Assembly (NCBI GenBank): GCA_045656705.1
Contig: JAZORR010000011.1
Coordinates: forward strand, 1 to 64,000
Source of the DNA: RGIG4576 sp045656705
Lineage (GTDB): Bacteria > Bacteroidota > Bacteroidia > Bacteroidales > Muribaculaceae
Direction: 5' to 3'
Length of the DNA: 64,000 nucleotides
Numbering within the stretch: the first letter of the stretch is position 1; each line of letters opens with the position of its first letter. Made by a program: the position numbers and the translations under genes. Shown here piece by piece: positions 43,689 to 51,770 of the stretch. Under the pieces are notes generated by a model that was not told the origin of the DNA, searched no databases, and saw only the letters and a program-made list of their open reading frames with translations.

Positions 43689-44231
43689 ATGAATGAGAAG
43701 AATAATATTAGATTGCATATCAAGTCATTAAAGCGTAATTTATCTAATAACGATATGATAAATTGCGCTGAAATGGTTTTCTCCAAGCTCTATTCATTAG
43801 ATGAATGGAATAAAGCAACCAATATATTATTCTATTATTCATTACCAGATGAATTACAAACGCTCCCTTTTATCGATCATTTAACCAATAAGAAGATATA
43901 TATACCACGCGTAAATGGCGATAACCTTGACATAATCAGATACGATAAAGAATCAATACAAAAGGGTTATCAGAATATTATGGAACCCATAGAATCTAAT
44001 ATTAGTGTGCAGATTAAAGATATAGACATTGTATTAGTGCCAGGAATAGCTTTTGATTTAAATAAAAATCGGTTAGGAAGAGGCAAGGGTTTTTATGATA
44101 GATTATTAAACGGAAGTAAATGCATCAAGATAGCACTTGCCTATGATTTTCAGATATTAGAAAAGATACCTGCTCAACCTCACGATGTAAAAATGAATAT
44201 TATTATTACTCCAAATCATATAATTAGATAA
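43689..44231 (+). CDS. 5-formyltetrahydrofolate cyclo-ligase
   Basis: The protein has 180 residues with the family signature RLGRGKGFYDRLL near the C-terminus, which forms the ATP-binding glycine loop, and VLVPGIAFD before it. It converts 5-formyl-THF to 5,10-methenyl-THF using ATP. An early lysine-rich segment (IRLHIKSLKRNL) corresponds to the usual N-terminal helix. It sits between the CtpA protease and the RIC-like gene, with 4-base gaps on both sides, so all are likely on one message. Confidence 0.88.
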   Translation: MNEKNNIRLHIKSLKRNLSNNDMINCAEMVFSKLYSLDEWNKATNILFYYSLPDELQTLPFIDHLTNKKIYIPRVNGDNLDIIRYDKESIQKGYQNIMEPIESNISVQIKDIDIVLVPGIAFDLNKNRLGRGKGFYDRLLNGSKCIKIALAYDFQILEKIPAQPHDVKMNIIITPNHIIR

Positions 44232-44235
44232 CACT

Positions 44236-44883
44236 ATGGCGATTATTAATATAAATAGCAAACTCAGTGATATTGTAACATCTGAACCATCTACCTTAAG
44301 CGTATTAAATAGATTTGAAATTTATTTAGGCTTTGGAGACAAGACTATTACAGATATCTGTAAAGAAAAAAATATAGACGCTAATTTCCTTACTACGATT
44401 CTCAATACTTATATCAACGAAAATTATTTCCCTGAAGATACTTTAAAATCTTATAGTCAAAAGTTGATTTTGGAATATTTTATTAAGACAAATAACTACT
44501 ATATTCGTTTTCAATTGCCTAATATTGAAAGACATTTTAATTCTTTTATTGAAAGAAGTGAAAAAGGAAATAAAAGTTTAGAATTACTCCGTCAGTTTTT
44601 TGATGAAGTGAAAAATGAATTAATCTCAAGAATAGAACAAGACAAAGACTTACTATTAGGAAAGAACTATTATCCAAATACATTACCTGAAGAAGAAAAT
44701 GACTCAATAGAAGACAAACTAAGTGATTTGGTAAATATGTTTGTAATTCACTTAAAAGGTAATTATGATATAAATTTGTGTCACGCCGTTCTTTTTGCTA
44801 TTATTTCATTACAAAAAGACATTAGTCAAAATAATAGATTAAGATATCGCATATTATTGCCTCTTTTAAAATCAGAATTATAA
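44236..44883 (+). CDS. RIC-like (DUF542/hemerythrin-type) protein with degenerate iron ligands
   Basis: The protein has 215 residues. Residues 1-65 resemble the N-terminal DUF542 domain of ScdA/YtfE iron-sulfur repair proteins (the segment TVLNRFEI-like, GDKTITDIC, ending YFPEDTL). The rest aligns in pattern with a four-helix hemerythrin domain, but the expected histidine-rich entry helix reads TNNYYIRFQLPNIERHF. Where H-H is usual there is Y-Y, and the later H-x-x-x-D/E motif is missing (SRIEQDKDLLL). Remaining histidines are H100, H172 and H183. A diiron site is therefore unlikely in canonical form. It overlaps the following LuxR gene by one base (TAATG), implying translational coupling. 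Confidence 0.65.
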   Translation: MAIININSKLSDIVTSEPSTLSVLNRFEIYLGFGDKTITDICKEKNIDANFLTTILNTYINENYFPEDTLKSYSQKLILEYFIKTNNYYIRFQLPNIERHFNSFIERSEKGNKSLELLRQFFDEVKNELISRIEQDKDLLLGKNYYPNTLPEEENDSIEDKLSDLVNMFVIHLKGNYDINLCHAVLFAIISLQKDISQNNRLRYRILLPLLKSEL

Positions 44884-45416
44884 TGAATGCAATAAATGTT
44901 GTTATTTTCCATGAGAATACTCTGGTAGCATATGGTTTAATGAGATTAATGGTAGATACATTAAACATTAAACCCCAAATTGCAAATACACTAAATGATA
45001 TAAATAATTATAATGATTATAATCTAATATTTATATCATCATATCTTTACATTCAAAACTATCCTGATATAAATAATTTTAAGCATAAAATCATTATTAT
45101 TACAGATAATGAAACTTCACGAGATAGTAATAATGGTGTATTGTCTGCTACTTGGTCAACCGAAGATATAATTTCATACATTAGCTCACTTTCAACTAAT
45201 ATATGCGACAATAATGACACGCAAACTGAATTATCAAAACGAGAATTGGAGGTATTAAAATTGATCGTAAAGGGTCATATCAATAAAGAGATAGCTAATA
45301 TTTTAAATATCAGCATTAATACTGTATTAACACATAGAAAAAATATAACATCAAAATTAGGAATTAAAAGTGTTTCGGGATTAAGTGTGTATGCTATGAT
45401 GAATGGATACATTTAA
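44883..45416 (+). CDS. LuxR/NarL-type regulator with pseudo-receiver domain
   Basis: The protein has 177 residues. The C-terminal domain (about 115-177) is a classic LuxR helix-turn-helix: LSKRELEVLKLIVKGHINKE, then IANILNISINTVLTHRKNI. The N-terminal domain keeps the receiver-like alternating pattern but lacks the acidic pocket: the usual D-D after strand 1 is H10-E11, and the phospho-acceptor aspartate position is occupied by serine (NLIFISSYL). It probably cannot be phosphorylated and may instead respond to a protein partner. Its start codon overlaps the stop of the RIC-like gene, making that protein the obvious candidate. Confidence 0.72.
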   Translation: MNAINVVIFHENTLVAYGLMRLMVDTLNIKPQIANTLNDINNYNDYNLIFISSYLYIQNYPDINNFKHKIIIITDNETSRDSNNGVLSATWSTEDIISYISSLSTNICDNNDTQTELSKRELEVLKLIVKGHINKEIANILNISINTVLTHRKNITSKLGIKSVSGLSVYAMMNGYI

Positions 45417-45450
45417 AAGATGATAATCAAATATAGAAAATCAGTATTGT

Positions 45451-45500
45451 TAAATAACACAAAAGGCTAACTTGAAAGTTAGCCTTTTGTTATTTAAATA
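45451..45500. terminator. Bidirectional terminator between the LuxR gene and glgP
   Basis: AAAAGGCTAACTT (45461-45473) pairs perfectly with 45476-45488 around a 2-base loop, flanked by A- and T-rich sequence. It ends both convergent units. Confidence 0.75.
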
Positions 45501-45513
45501 AATATTTAGAGGA

Positions 45514-48069
45514 TTAAATCCACTTAATATATGCGAAATCTTGACGGTGAGGAAGATCTGGGTTATTAGGATATACACGGAATGCATACTTAAACATACC
45601 AGCATCCTTCATAGTTTGCTTCAAGTTGTATGTTACAACATTACCTTCTTCTGCAACTACTTCAAATGGAATAGCTTCGTCAAACTTAACTGCACCATTT
45701 TCGTTCTTATAGATTACAAGTTCTACACCAAGATTCTTTCCAAGACCTGCAGTATCAAGTTTTACTGTAGCTTCAACATTTGTTCCACATACAGGGGCAT
45801 TATAGAAACCATCAGAGAGATTCATTTCTACAACATTGATGTTGTCCCACTTAGCAGCAACATTTTCCTTCCAAGCTGCGATTTCCTTTGCCTTAGCATA
45901 ACCATCTTGCATCAACACCTTAGAACGGATGCCTTCCTTTGAGTAGAAACGATCGATATAATCGTTAAGCATACGTTGCATAGTGTAATTTGGTGTAATA
46001 TATGCAAATGAGTTCTTGATGAATTGGATCCATTCAGGTGAATATCCCTTAGAGTTCTTAGCAAAGTACAATGGGATGATTTCATTCTCAAGCATTGAAT
46101 AGATTGTTGCAGCATCAAGTTGGTCTTGTTGGTTTGTATCATTGTAAGTGATTTCGTCGGTCAAAGCCCAACCCGCATTCTTACGATAACCTTCATACCA
46201 CCAACCATCAAGTACAGAGAAATTCAATACACCATTCATTTCAGCCTTTTCACCTGAAGTACCAGATGCTTCAAGAGGACGAGTTGGGGTGTTCAACCAA
46301 ATATCAACACCTGTTACAAGACGCTTAGCTACAATCATATCGTAGTTTTCCAAGAAGATAATCTTACCAAGGAATTGTGGCATACGAGAGATTTCAATAA
46401 TACGCTTGATAAGACCTTGACCACCACCATCAGCTGGGTGAGCCTTACCTGCAAATACGAATTGAACAGGGAATTGTTCGTTGTTTACAATCTTAGCCAA
46501 ACGGTCAAGGTCAGTAAACAAAAGGTGTGCACGCTTGTATGTAGCAAAACGGCGAGCGAAACCAATAATCAACGCATTTGGGTTAATCTTTTCAGTAATC
46601 TTCACAATGCGAGATGGGTCACCTTGGTTCTTCAACCACTTTTCCTTGAAATCACGGCGAACAAAGTTGATAAACTTGTTCTTCATAGCCATACGAAGAT
46701 TCCAAATATCTTCATCAGCTACATTCAACATAGGAGCCCAAGTTTCTTCCTTTGCTTGTTCTTCTACATAATCTTCACCAAGAACTTCCTTATAGTATGC
46801 TTTCCATTCAGAAGCAGCCCATGTAGGCATGTGAACACCATTAGTAACATATGACACATGTGATTCTTCTGGAGAATATCCCTTCCAAACACCTTGGAAC
46901 ATACTCTTAGAAACTTCACCATGCAACCAACTTACACCATTAGCCTCTTGACATGTATTCAATGCAAATACACTCATTGAGAAGCGTTCGTTTGTATTTG
47001 GATTTTCACGACCCATATTCATAAGGTCTTGCCAGCTGATACCAAGTTTAGCTGGATATTCACCCATATATTTACCAAACAAACCTTCATCAAAATAGTC
47101 GTGTCCAGCAGGAACTGGAGTATGTACTGTGTAAAGAGAAGTTGAACGAACAAGTTCCAAAGCTACATTAAAATCAAGCTTTTCTTCTTGAACATAATCA
47201 ACAAGGCGTTGCAAGTTCAATAGTGCAGCGTGTCCTTCATTACAGTGGAATAATTGAGTCTTAATGCCAAGACGCTTCAACATTAGGATACCACCGATAC
47301 CAAGCATATATTCTTGCTTGATACGATTTTCCCAATCACCACCATACAATTGAGATGTAATTGGACGGTCAAATTCTGAGTTCTTATCATTGTCTGTATC
47401 AAGAAGATATAGATTCATACGACCTACATTAACCTTCCAAATGTTAGCGTAGATTACGCGACCAGGATATGGCACTTCAAGCACGATTTGTGAACCATTT
47501 TCATCAAGAACAGGTTCGATAGGCAATTGGTTGAAGTTTTGTGGTTCGTAATTAGCCATTTGTTGACCATCAACAGATAGAGTTTGAGTAAAGTAACCAT
47601 GCTTGTACAAGAAACCTACTGCAGTCATATCCACACGAGAGTCAGATGCTTGCTTGATATAGTCACCAGCAAGGATACCAAGACCACCAGAATAAATCTT
47701 AAGACATGCACAAAGACCATATTCCATACTGAAGTATGCAATAGAAGGTACATCTGTACGCATTGGTTGACTCATGTAATTTCTGAAGCTTTTAACTACG
47801 CTTTCAATGCGAGCCATCATTGCTTCATCATTCATAATTTCTTCATAACGCTCGTGGTCAATTTTTTGAAGCATCATTACTGGATTTTCACCAGTCGAAC
47901 GCCACAAATCAGGGTCAATATCATGGAATAAGTTCTTACCTTCACTATTCCATACCCACCACAAGTTTTTCGACAATTCTTCAAGGTCTTTCAACTTTGA
48001 AGGAAGTACACTTTTTACTGTAATTTCTCTCCAATTAGGAGTGTTTGTATTACTTACTTGTAATTTCAT
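45514..48069 (-). CDS. glgP: Alpha-glucan (glycogen) phosphorylase
   Basis: An 851-residue GT35 enzyme that releases glucose-1-phosphate from glycogen or maltodextrin. The N-terminal ~110 residues match the DUF3417-type extension found in the longer bacterial form. The catalytic region shows the pyridoxal-phosphate lysine in EASGTSGEKAEMNGVLNF. GFARRFATYKRAHLLF binds the substrate. A roughly 100-residue C-terminal beta domain follows the catalytic part. It lies 77 bases downstream of the glycogen synthase gene on the same strand, putting storage and breakdown of glycogen in one unit. Confidence 0.9.
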   Translation of the reverse strand: MKLQVSNTNTPNWREITVKSVLPSKLKDLEELSKNLWWVWNSEGKNLFHDIDPDLWRSTGENPVMMLQKIDHERYEEIMNDEAMMARIESVVKSFRNYMSQPMRTDVPSIAYFSMEYGLCACLKIYSGGLGILAGDYIKQASDSRVDMTAVGFLYKHGYFTQTLSVDGQQMANYEPQNFNQLPIEPVLDENGSQIVLEVPYPGRVIYANIWKVNVGRMNLYLLDTDNDKNSEFDRPITSQLYGGDWENRIKQEYMLGIGGILMLKRLGIKTQLFHCNEGHAALLNLQRLVDYVQEEKLDFNVALELVRSTSLYTVHTPVPAGHDYFDEGLFGKYMGEYPAKLGISWQDLMNMGRENPNTNERFSMSVFALNTCQEANGVSWLHGEVSKSMFQGVWKGYSPEESHVSYVTNGVHMPTWAASEWKAYYKEVLGEDYVEEQAKEETWAPMLNVADEDIWNLRMAMKNKFINFVRRDFKEKWLKNQGDPSRIVKITEKINPNALIIGFARRFATYKRAHLLFTDLDRLAKIVNNEQFPVQFVFAGKAHPADGGGQGLIKRIIEISRMPQFLGKIIFLENYDMIVAKRLVTGVDIWLNTPTRPLEASGTSGEKAEMNGVLNFSVLDGWWYEGYRKNAGWALTDEITYNDTNQQDQLDAATIYSMLENEIIPLYFAKNSKGYSPEWIQFIKNSFAYITPNYTMQRMLNDYIDRFYSKEGIRSKVLMQDGYAKAKEIAAWKENVAAKWDNINVVEMNLSDGFYNAPVCGTNVEATVKLDTAGLGKNLGVELVIYKNENGAVKFDEAIPFEVVAEEGNVVTYNLKQTMKDAGMFKYAFRVYPNNPDLPHRQDFAYIKWI

Positions 48070-48146
48070 AAAATAATTAATATCTATTTTGTTATATTAT
48101 TTTTCACAACAATTACCATGCTAATGACATGGCAAGTCATACATTA

Positions 48147-49772
48147 TTACTTTTTATAAGCTTTTTCGTAGTACTTAATAAAGTTTTTCCATATTGCCTT
48201 TTTAGCAGTTCGTTTAGCCTTATCACTTGCTAATTTGAATGAATCAGAGCTTGAATTTAAATACTCATATAAATAAGTAGAAATCTGATCCACTACACTA
48301 CTATAATTTGAGTCAGTTCTATGAATTACCTTCACACCAGATTGTTCAAATCCATCACCACATTTATTTAGTACCCATTGACCAAAACCAGACAAATCAG
48401 TAGTAATTGTAGGCACTCCAAATGCAACACTTTCCATAGGAGTGTATCCCCATGGTTCGTAGTATGATGCAAAGACAGTACAATCAAAACCAATTAATAG
48501 ATCATAATAATCCATATTAAATATACCATCATTACCATTCAAGTAACAAGGGACATATATAATGTGAACATTATCATTCATTTGGTTGCACATTCCTAAA
48601 TAGCGCATTTTATTAAAGATTGCATCATCGCCGTAGTTATTAATATCATGAGTGATTACCTTATTTTCCAAATTGTTATTACACTTATTGGTAATATTCT
48701 CAATTAGGTCGGCACGAGCTTCTTTCATCCATGCAGGTACAAGAATAAACGCAACTATTTTTTTATCGCTATTAGTCCAAGAAGAACGAAGTACATTAAT
48801 AGAATCGATGAAAGCATCTAAACCTTTATTTCTGAACTCATTTCTTCCTGATGTAGCAACAAATAAAGTATCATCACTATATTCTACTCCGGTAAGTGCT
48901 TTTGCTACTTCAATCAATTTAGCACGAGCAGCAGCTCGTTTTTGAGAAAATTCGGCTTTTACAGGAACAAAATCCAATTCAAAACCGTTTGGTGTAACGA
49001 TTGGATCACGACCAATTAATTGCTTACATTCAATAGCAGTAACATCACTTACAGTAGTAAATGAATCAGCTTGAAGAGCAGCAGTCTTTTCGAGTGAATG
49101 CTTTGACTGCATATTTAATTCATCAGCCATCTGGTCACCATTATAACCAGACATATAGTCATATAGAGGTTTGTTATTGCCACAAATACTTCTTCCGATG
49201 CTTGTGGCATGAGTAGTGAACACAGTATGAACATTAGGCATTTGCTTCTTTAAATAAAGCAATCCCATACCTGTAGTCCATTCATCAAAATGTGCTATTA
49301 CATCTATTGATTCAGTTTTTGATAAGTAATTAACATAATCTTCAATTACTAATGCCGATGCGTAAGCAAACATACAAGATTCATCATAATCACCATAAGC
49401 GTGAAGTGAATCTACTTGATATTCATTCCACATTTCGGCATACAATTCATCTTTATGTGTATAAAGTGATTTGTAATCCACCAAAATTACAATAGGATTT
49501 CCAGGAATATTCCATCTTCCTACTCTAACAGCAACACCTTCGAGTAGATTATTATTTTTTCTCCACGATTGTAGAAGTCTTGGCGATTCTTTAAAAGAGT
49601 TTGATGTATTTTCTCTTCCAAAATCAGGACCTATGAAAATCACTTTATCCTGAAATAAATTATTTAATGTATTAGCTTTTGTTGATAATACAGTATAAAT
49701 TCCGCCAACTTTGTTACACACTTCCCAGCTTGTCTCAAAAATCAATTTTGAGTGCTTTTTGTTTTGGGCCAT
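48147..49772 (-). CDS. Glycogen synthase, GT3 (eukaryote-like) type
   Basis: A 541-residue glycosyltransferase that uses a nucleotide-sugar donor to elongate glycogen. The N-terminus LIFETSWEVCNKVGGIYTVLSTKA is the GT3 signature shared with yeast and animal glycogen synthases, and the C-terminal active site shows YYEPWGYTPMESVAFGVPTITTDLSGFG. It is shorter than the animal enzyme (about 730) because the regulatory C-terminal tail is absent. This differs from the GT5 GlgA of Proteobacteria. It shares an operon with glgP. The minus-strand promoter box TAATTTTG is at 49811-49818. Confidence 0.88.
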   Translation of the reverse strand: MAQNKKHSKLIFETSWEVCNKVGGIYTVLSTKANTLNNLFQDKVIFIGPDFGRENTSNSFKESPRLLQSWRKNNNLLEGVAVRVGRWNIPGNPIVILVDYKSLYTHKDELYAEMWNEYQVDSLHAYGDYDESCMFAYASALVIEDYVNYLSKTESIDVIAHFDEWTTGMGLLYLKKQMPNVHTVFTTHATSIGRSICGNNKPLYDYMSGYNGDQMADELNMQSKHSLEKTAALQADSFTTVSDVTAIECKQLIGRDPIVTPNGFELDFVPVKAEFSQKRAAARAKLIEVAKALTGVEYSDDTLFVATSGRNEFRNKGLDAFIDSINVLRSSWTNSDKKIVAFILVPAWMKEARADLIENITNKCNNNLENKVITHDINNYGDDAIFNKMRYLGMCNQMNDNVHIIYVPCYLNGNDGIFNMDYYDLLIGFDCTVFASYYEPWGYTPMESVAFGVPTITTDLSGFGQWVLNKCGDGFEQSGVKVIHRTDSNYSSVVDQISTYLYEYLNSSSDSFKLASDKAKRTAKKAIWKNFIKYYEKAYKK

Positions 49773-49810
49773 AATTTATATAATCTTTCTTTTATTGTAA
49801 ATTCAAAATG

Positions 49811-49818
49811 CAAAATTA
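49811..49818 (-). promoter_or_regulatory. TAnnTTTG promoter box for the glycogen operon
   Basis: Minus-strand TAATTTTG, 38 bases before the glycogen synthase ATG. Confidence 0.5.
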
Positions 49819-49992
49819 ATGCAATTATTTAAAATATACAAATTTACACCCCTCAATTCATTAGTTTATTTACAATAACCATTATAATATTATAAAAGTA
49901 GCACTTATTTGAAATAGTTTTTAGTCTTTAATGCTAAATATTTCATTTTTTTTCGTAAATTAGCAAAATATTAATTTAAAATCAATAATATT

Positions 49993-50355
49993 ATGGCAAA
50001 TAAAAGAGATTTAAAGAAATACATCAAGAATGTATGTGGCGATATTGCTGGAGAATGTATCTTTGCAAAATTCTACTTTGATGGAGTAGATTGTGAGAAA
50101 ATGGATGATATTATCGTAAAGGCTGCAATTATGCAAACCAATATGATTGATAAAGTATCCGTTACATTTGATAAAACTCCTAAATCATTTGATAATGCTT
50201 GTGAATACAAGAAAGCAAGAAAAGCATATTTCAAAGGATGCTACAATCAATTAAAGAAAGAACTTAATGATGAAGTGAATGCAATTGTAGCAGAAATGAA
50301 TGGTGCTATGACTAATGAACAAAAAGCTGCGAATAAGGAAGCTTTAAATAAGTAA
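49993..50355 (+). CDS. Small conserved hypothetical protein (120 residues)
   Basis: A 120-residue, helix-rich, highly charged protein with no signal peptide or membrane helix. It starts MANKRDLKKYIKNVCGDIAGEC and contains three cysteines, an unusual YFKGCYNQLKKELN region and a lysine-rich C-terminus. I have seen a similar short protein conserved in Bacteroidales but cannot name a family or function. It is transcribed ahead of a PlsC-like acyltransferase (21 bases) and a nitrilase-family amidase. Confidence 0.65.
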   Translation: MANKRDLKKYIKNVCGDIAGECIFAKFYFDGVDCEKMDDIIVKAAIMQTNMIDKVSVTFDKTPKSFDNACEYKKARKAYFKGCYNQLKKELNDEVNAIVAEMNGAMTNEQKAANKEALNK

Positions 50356-50376
50356 TTTCTTCATATCATAAGAGTC

Positions 50377-50919
50377 TTGAATTTAGCAAAAAAAATATTT
50401 AACTGTTTAGGGTGGTCTTTGGAAATTAAAATTCCTGACTGCCCTAAATGTGTTATATGTATAGCTCCACACACAAGCAACTGGGATTTTTTTTATGCAC
50501 AGTTAGCTTGTAAAATGCTTAAATGGAAAGCTGGTTTCCTTATGAAGGAAACATGGTTTTTCTTCCCTTTGAATTATATATTTAAGGCAATGGGTGGCAT
50601 ACCTGTACCACGAAATAAAAAAGGTTCAGATCTAACTAATGCCATCATTGATATGTTTAATAATTCGAAATCTCTTAAATTAGCAATCACTCCAGAAGGA
50701 ACTCGAAAAAGAGTAGAAAATTGGAGAACTGGAATTATAAGAATAGCTCATGGAGCTAATATACCTATCATAATGGCATATATTGATTACAAAAAGAAAC
50801 ATATAGGTATCACAGAAATTTTCCAGCCATCAGGAGACATTGATATAGATATGAAACATATAAAAAGTTTCTATGACGGCGTAAACGCTAAGTATCCACA
50901 AAAATTTTGTAATATATAA
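50377..50919 (+). CDS. PlsC-like acyltransferase, TTG start
   Basis: The protein has 180 residues, shorter than typical 1-acylglycerol-3-phosphate acyltransferases (about 240). The acyltransferase motif H-x4-D is HTSNWD, and the second conserved block appears as TPEGTRKRVENW. The start is a TTG at 50377; no ATG lies upstream in frame, and later methionines would remove the catalytic block. The soluble N-terminus and size resemble members that act on lysophospholipid-like acceptors. It follows the 120-residue protein by 21 bases and precedes the nitrilase gene by 11. Confidence 0.78.
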   Translation: MNLAKKIFNCLGWSLEIKIPDCPKCVICIAPHTSNWDFFYAQLACKMLKWKAGFLMKETWFFFPLNYIFKAMGGIPVPRNKKGSDLTNAIIDMFNNSKSLKLAITPEGTRKRVENWRTGIIRIAHGANIPIIMAYIDYKKKHIGITEIFQPSGDIDIDMKHIKSFYDGVNAKYPQKFCNI

Positions 50920-50930
50920 TTTAGGAGCAT

Positions 50931-51725
50931 ATGGTGATTGGTAGAAAACTTAACGTATCGTTGATTGAAATTGATATAATTTGGAATAATAAAGAAGCTA
51001 ATATCAAACAACTTGAAGATAGTATACAGAAACTACCAAAAGGTACTGATATTGTGATTCTTCCTGAATTATTTTCTACTGGATTCAATCTTGAGGATGC
51101 TAATACTATGATTAATTCAGCTGAAAGAAACACACAAGAAACTATACAAATAATAAAACAATTATCATCTAAATATCATATTGCTATAGCCGGTAGTTTC
51201 ATGGCAAAAACAGCTGATAAAATATATAATCGTGCTTTTTTTATAGAAAGTTCAGGTGAAGAAACTTTTTATGATAAACGACATATTTTCAGTATTGGTG
51301 GAGAACAAGATATTTTTACAGCTGGAACCAAAGTACCTCCTATCATAAGATATAGAGGGTGGAATATTATGCTATCCATTTGTTATGATTTGAGATTCCC
51401 AGTGTGGCTAAACAATTCAAATTGCAAATATGATATGCTGATTATAGTGGCAAATTGGCCCAAAGCTCGAGATTATGTGTGGCAACATTTATTAATAGCA
51501 AGAGCTATTGAAAATGAGTGCTATGTATGTGGGTGTAATCGTATTGGCAATAGTCCTTCAGGTATAGAATATATAGGCAACTCTATGGTTATAGATTTTA
51601 GGGGACAGATTGTTTCTAATAAATCGGACAATATTATTTCAGCCACATTAAGTTCTGAGAAACTTTTAAGTTTCAGACAAAATTTTCCTGTGTGGAAAGA
51701 CTTTGATGAATTTAAACTAATCTAA
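50931..51725 (+). CDS. Nitrilase-superfamily omega-amidase-like enzyme
   Basis: A 264-residue carbon-nitrogen hydrolase. The catalytic Glu-Lys-Cys triad is visible in PELFSTGF, YDKRHIFS and ICYDLRFPVW. The segment ICYDLRFPVWLN and the end YIGNSMVIDFRGQIVS fit the Nit2/omega-amidase branch, which deaminates alpha-ketoglutaramate and related products. The start is preceded by AGGAG, an unusually clear Shine-Dalgarno for this genome. A GTG three bases after the ATG has better spacing from it. The acyltransferase gene ends 11 bases before it. Confidence 0.85.
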   Translation: MVIGRKLNVSLIEIDIIWNNKEANIKQLEDSIQKLPKGTDIVILPELFSTGFNLEDANTMINSAERNTQETIQIIKQLSSKYHIAIAGSFMAKTADKIYNRAFFIESSGEETFYDKRHIFSIGGEQDIFTAGTKVPPIIRYRGWNIMLSICYDLRFPVWLNNSNCKYDMLIIVANWPKARDYVWQHLLIARAIENECYVCGCNRIGNSPSGIEYIGNSMVIDFRGQIVSNKSDNIISATLSSEKLLSFRQNFPVWKDFDEFKLI

Positions 51726-51726
51726 T

Positions 51727-51763
51727 AAATAATGTTTGAATTTGTCAAATTCAAACATTATTT
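51727..51763. terminator. Bidirectional terminator between the amidase and U32 genes
   Basis: A perfect 17-bp A+T-rich stem (51727-51743 with 51747-51763) around GTC separates the convergent amidase gene and the long minus-strand cluster. Confidence 0.7.
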
Positions 51764-51770
51764 ACTCTTA

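Noticed and set aside
48070..48146. Overlapping palindromes between the glycogen synthase and phosphorylase genes as a riboswitch.
   Set aside because: The stems are only about 5 bp and mutually exclusive, with no clear ligand-binding pattern; noted only as a possible attenuator.
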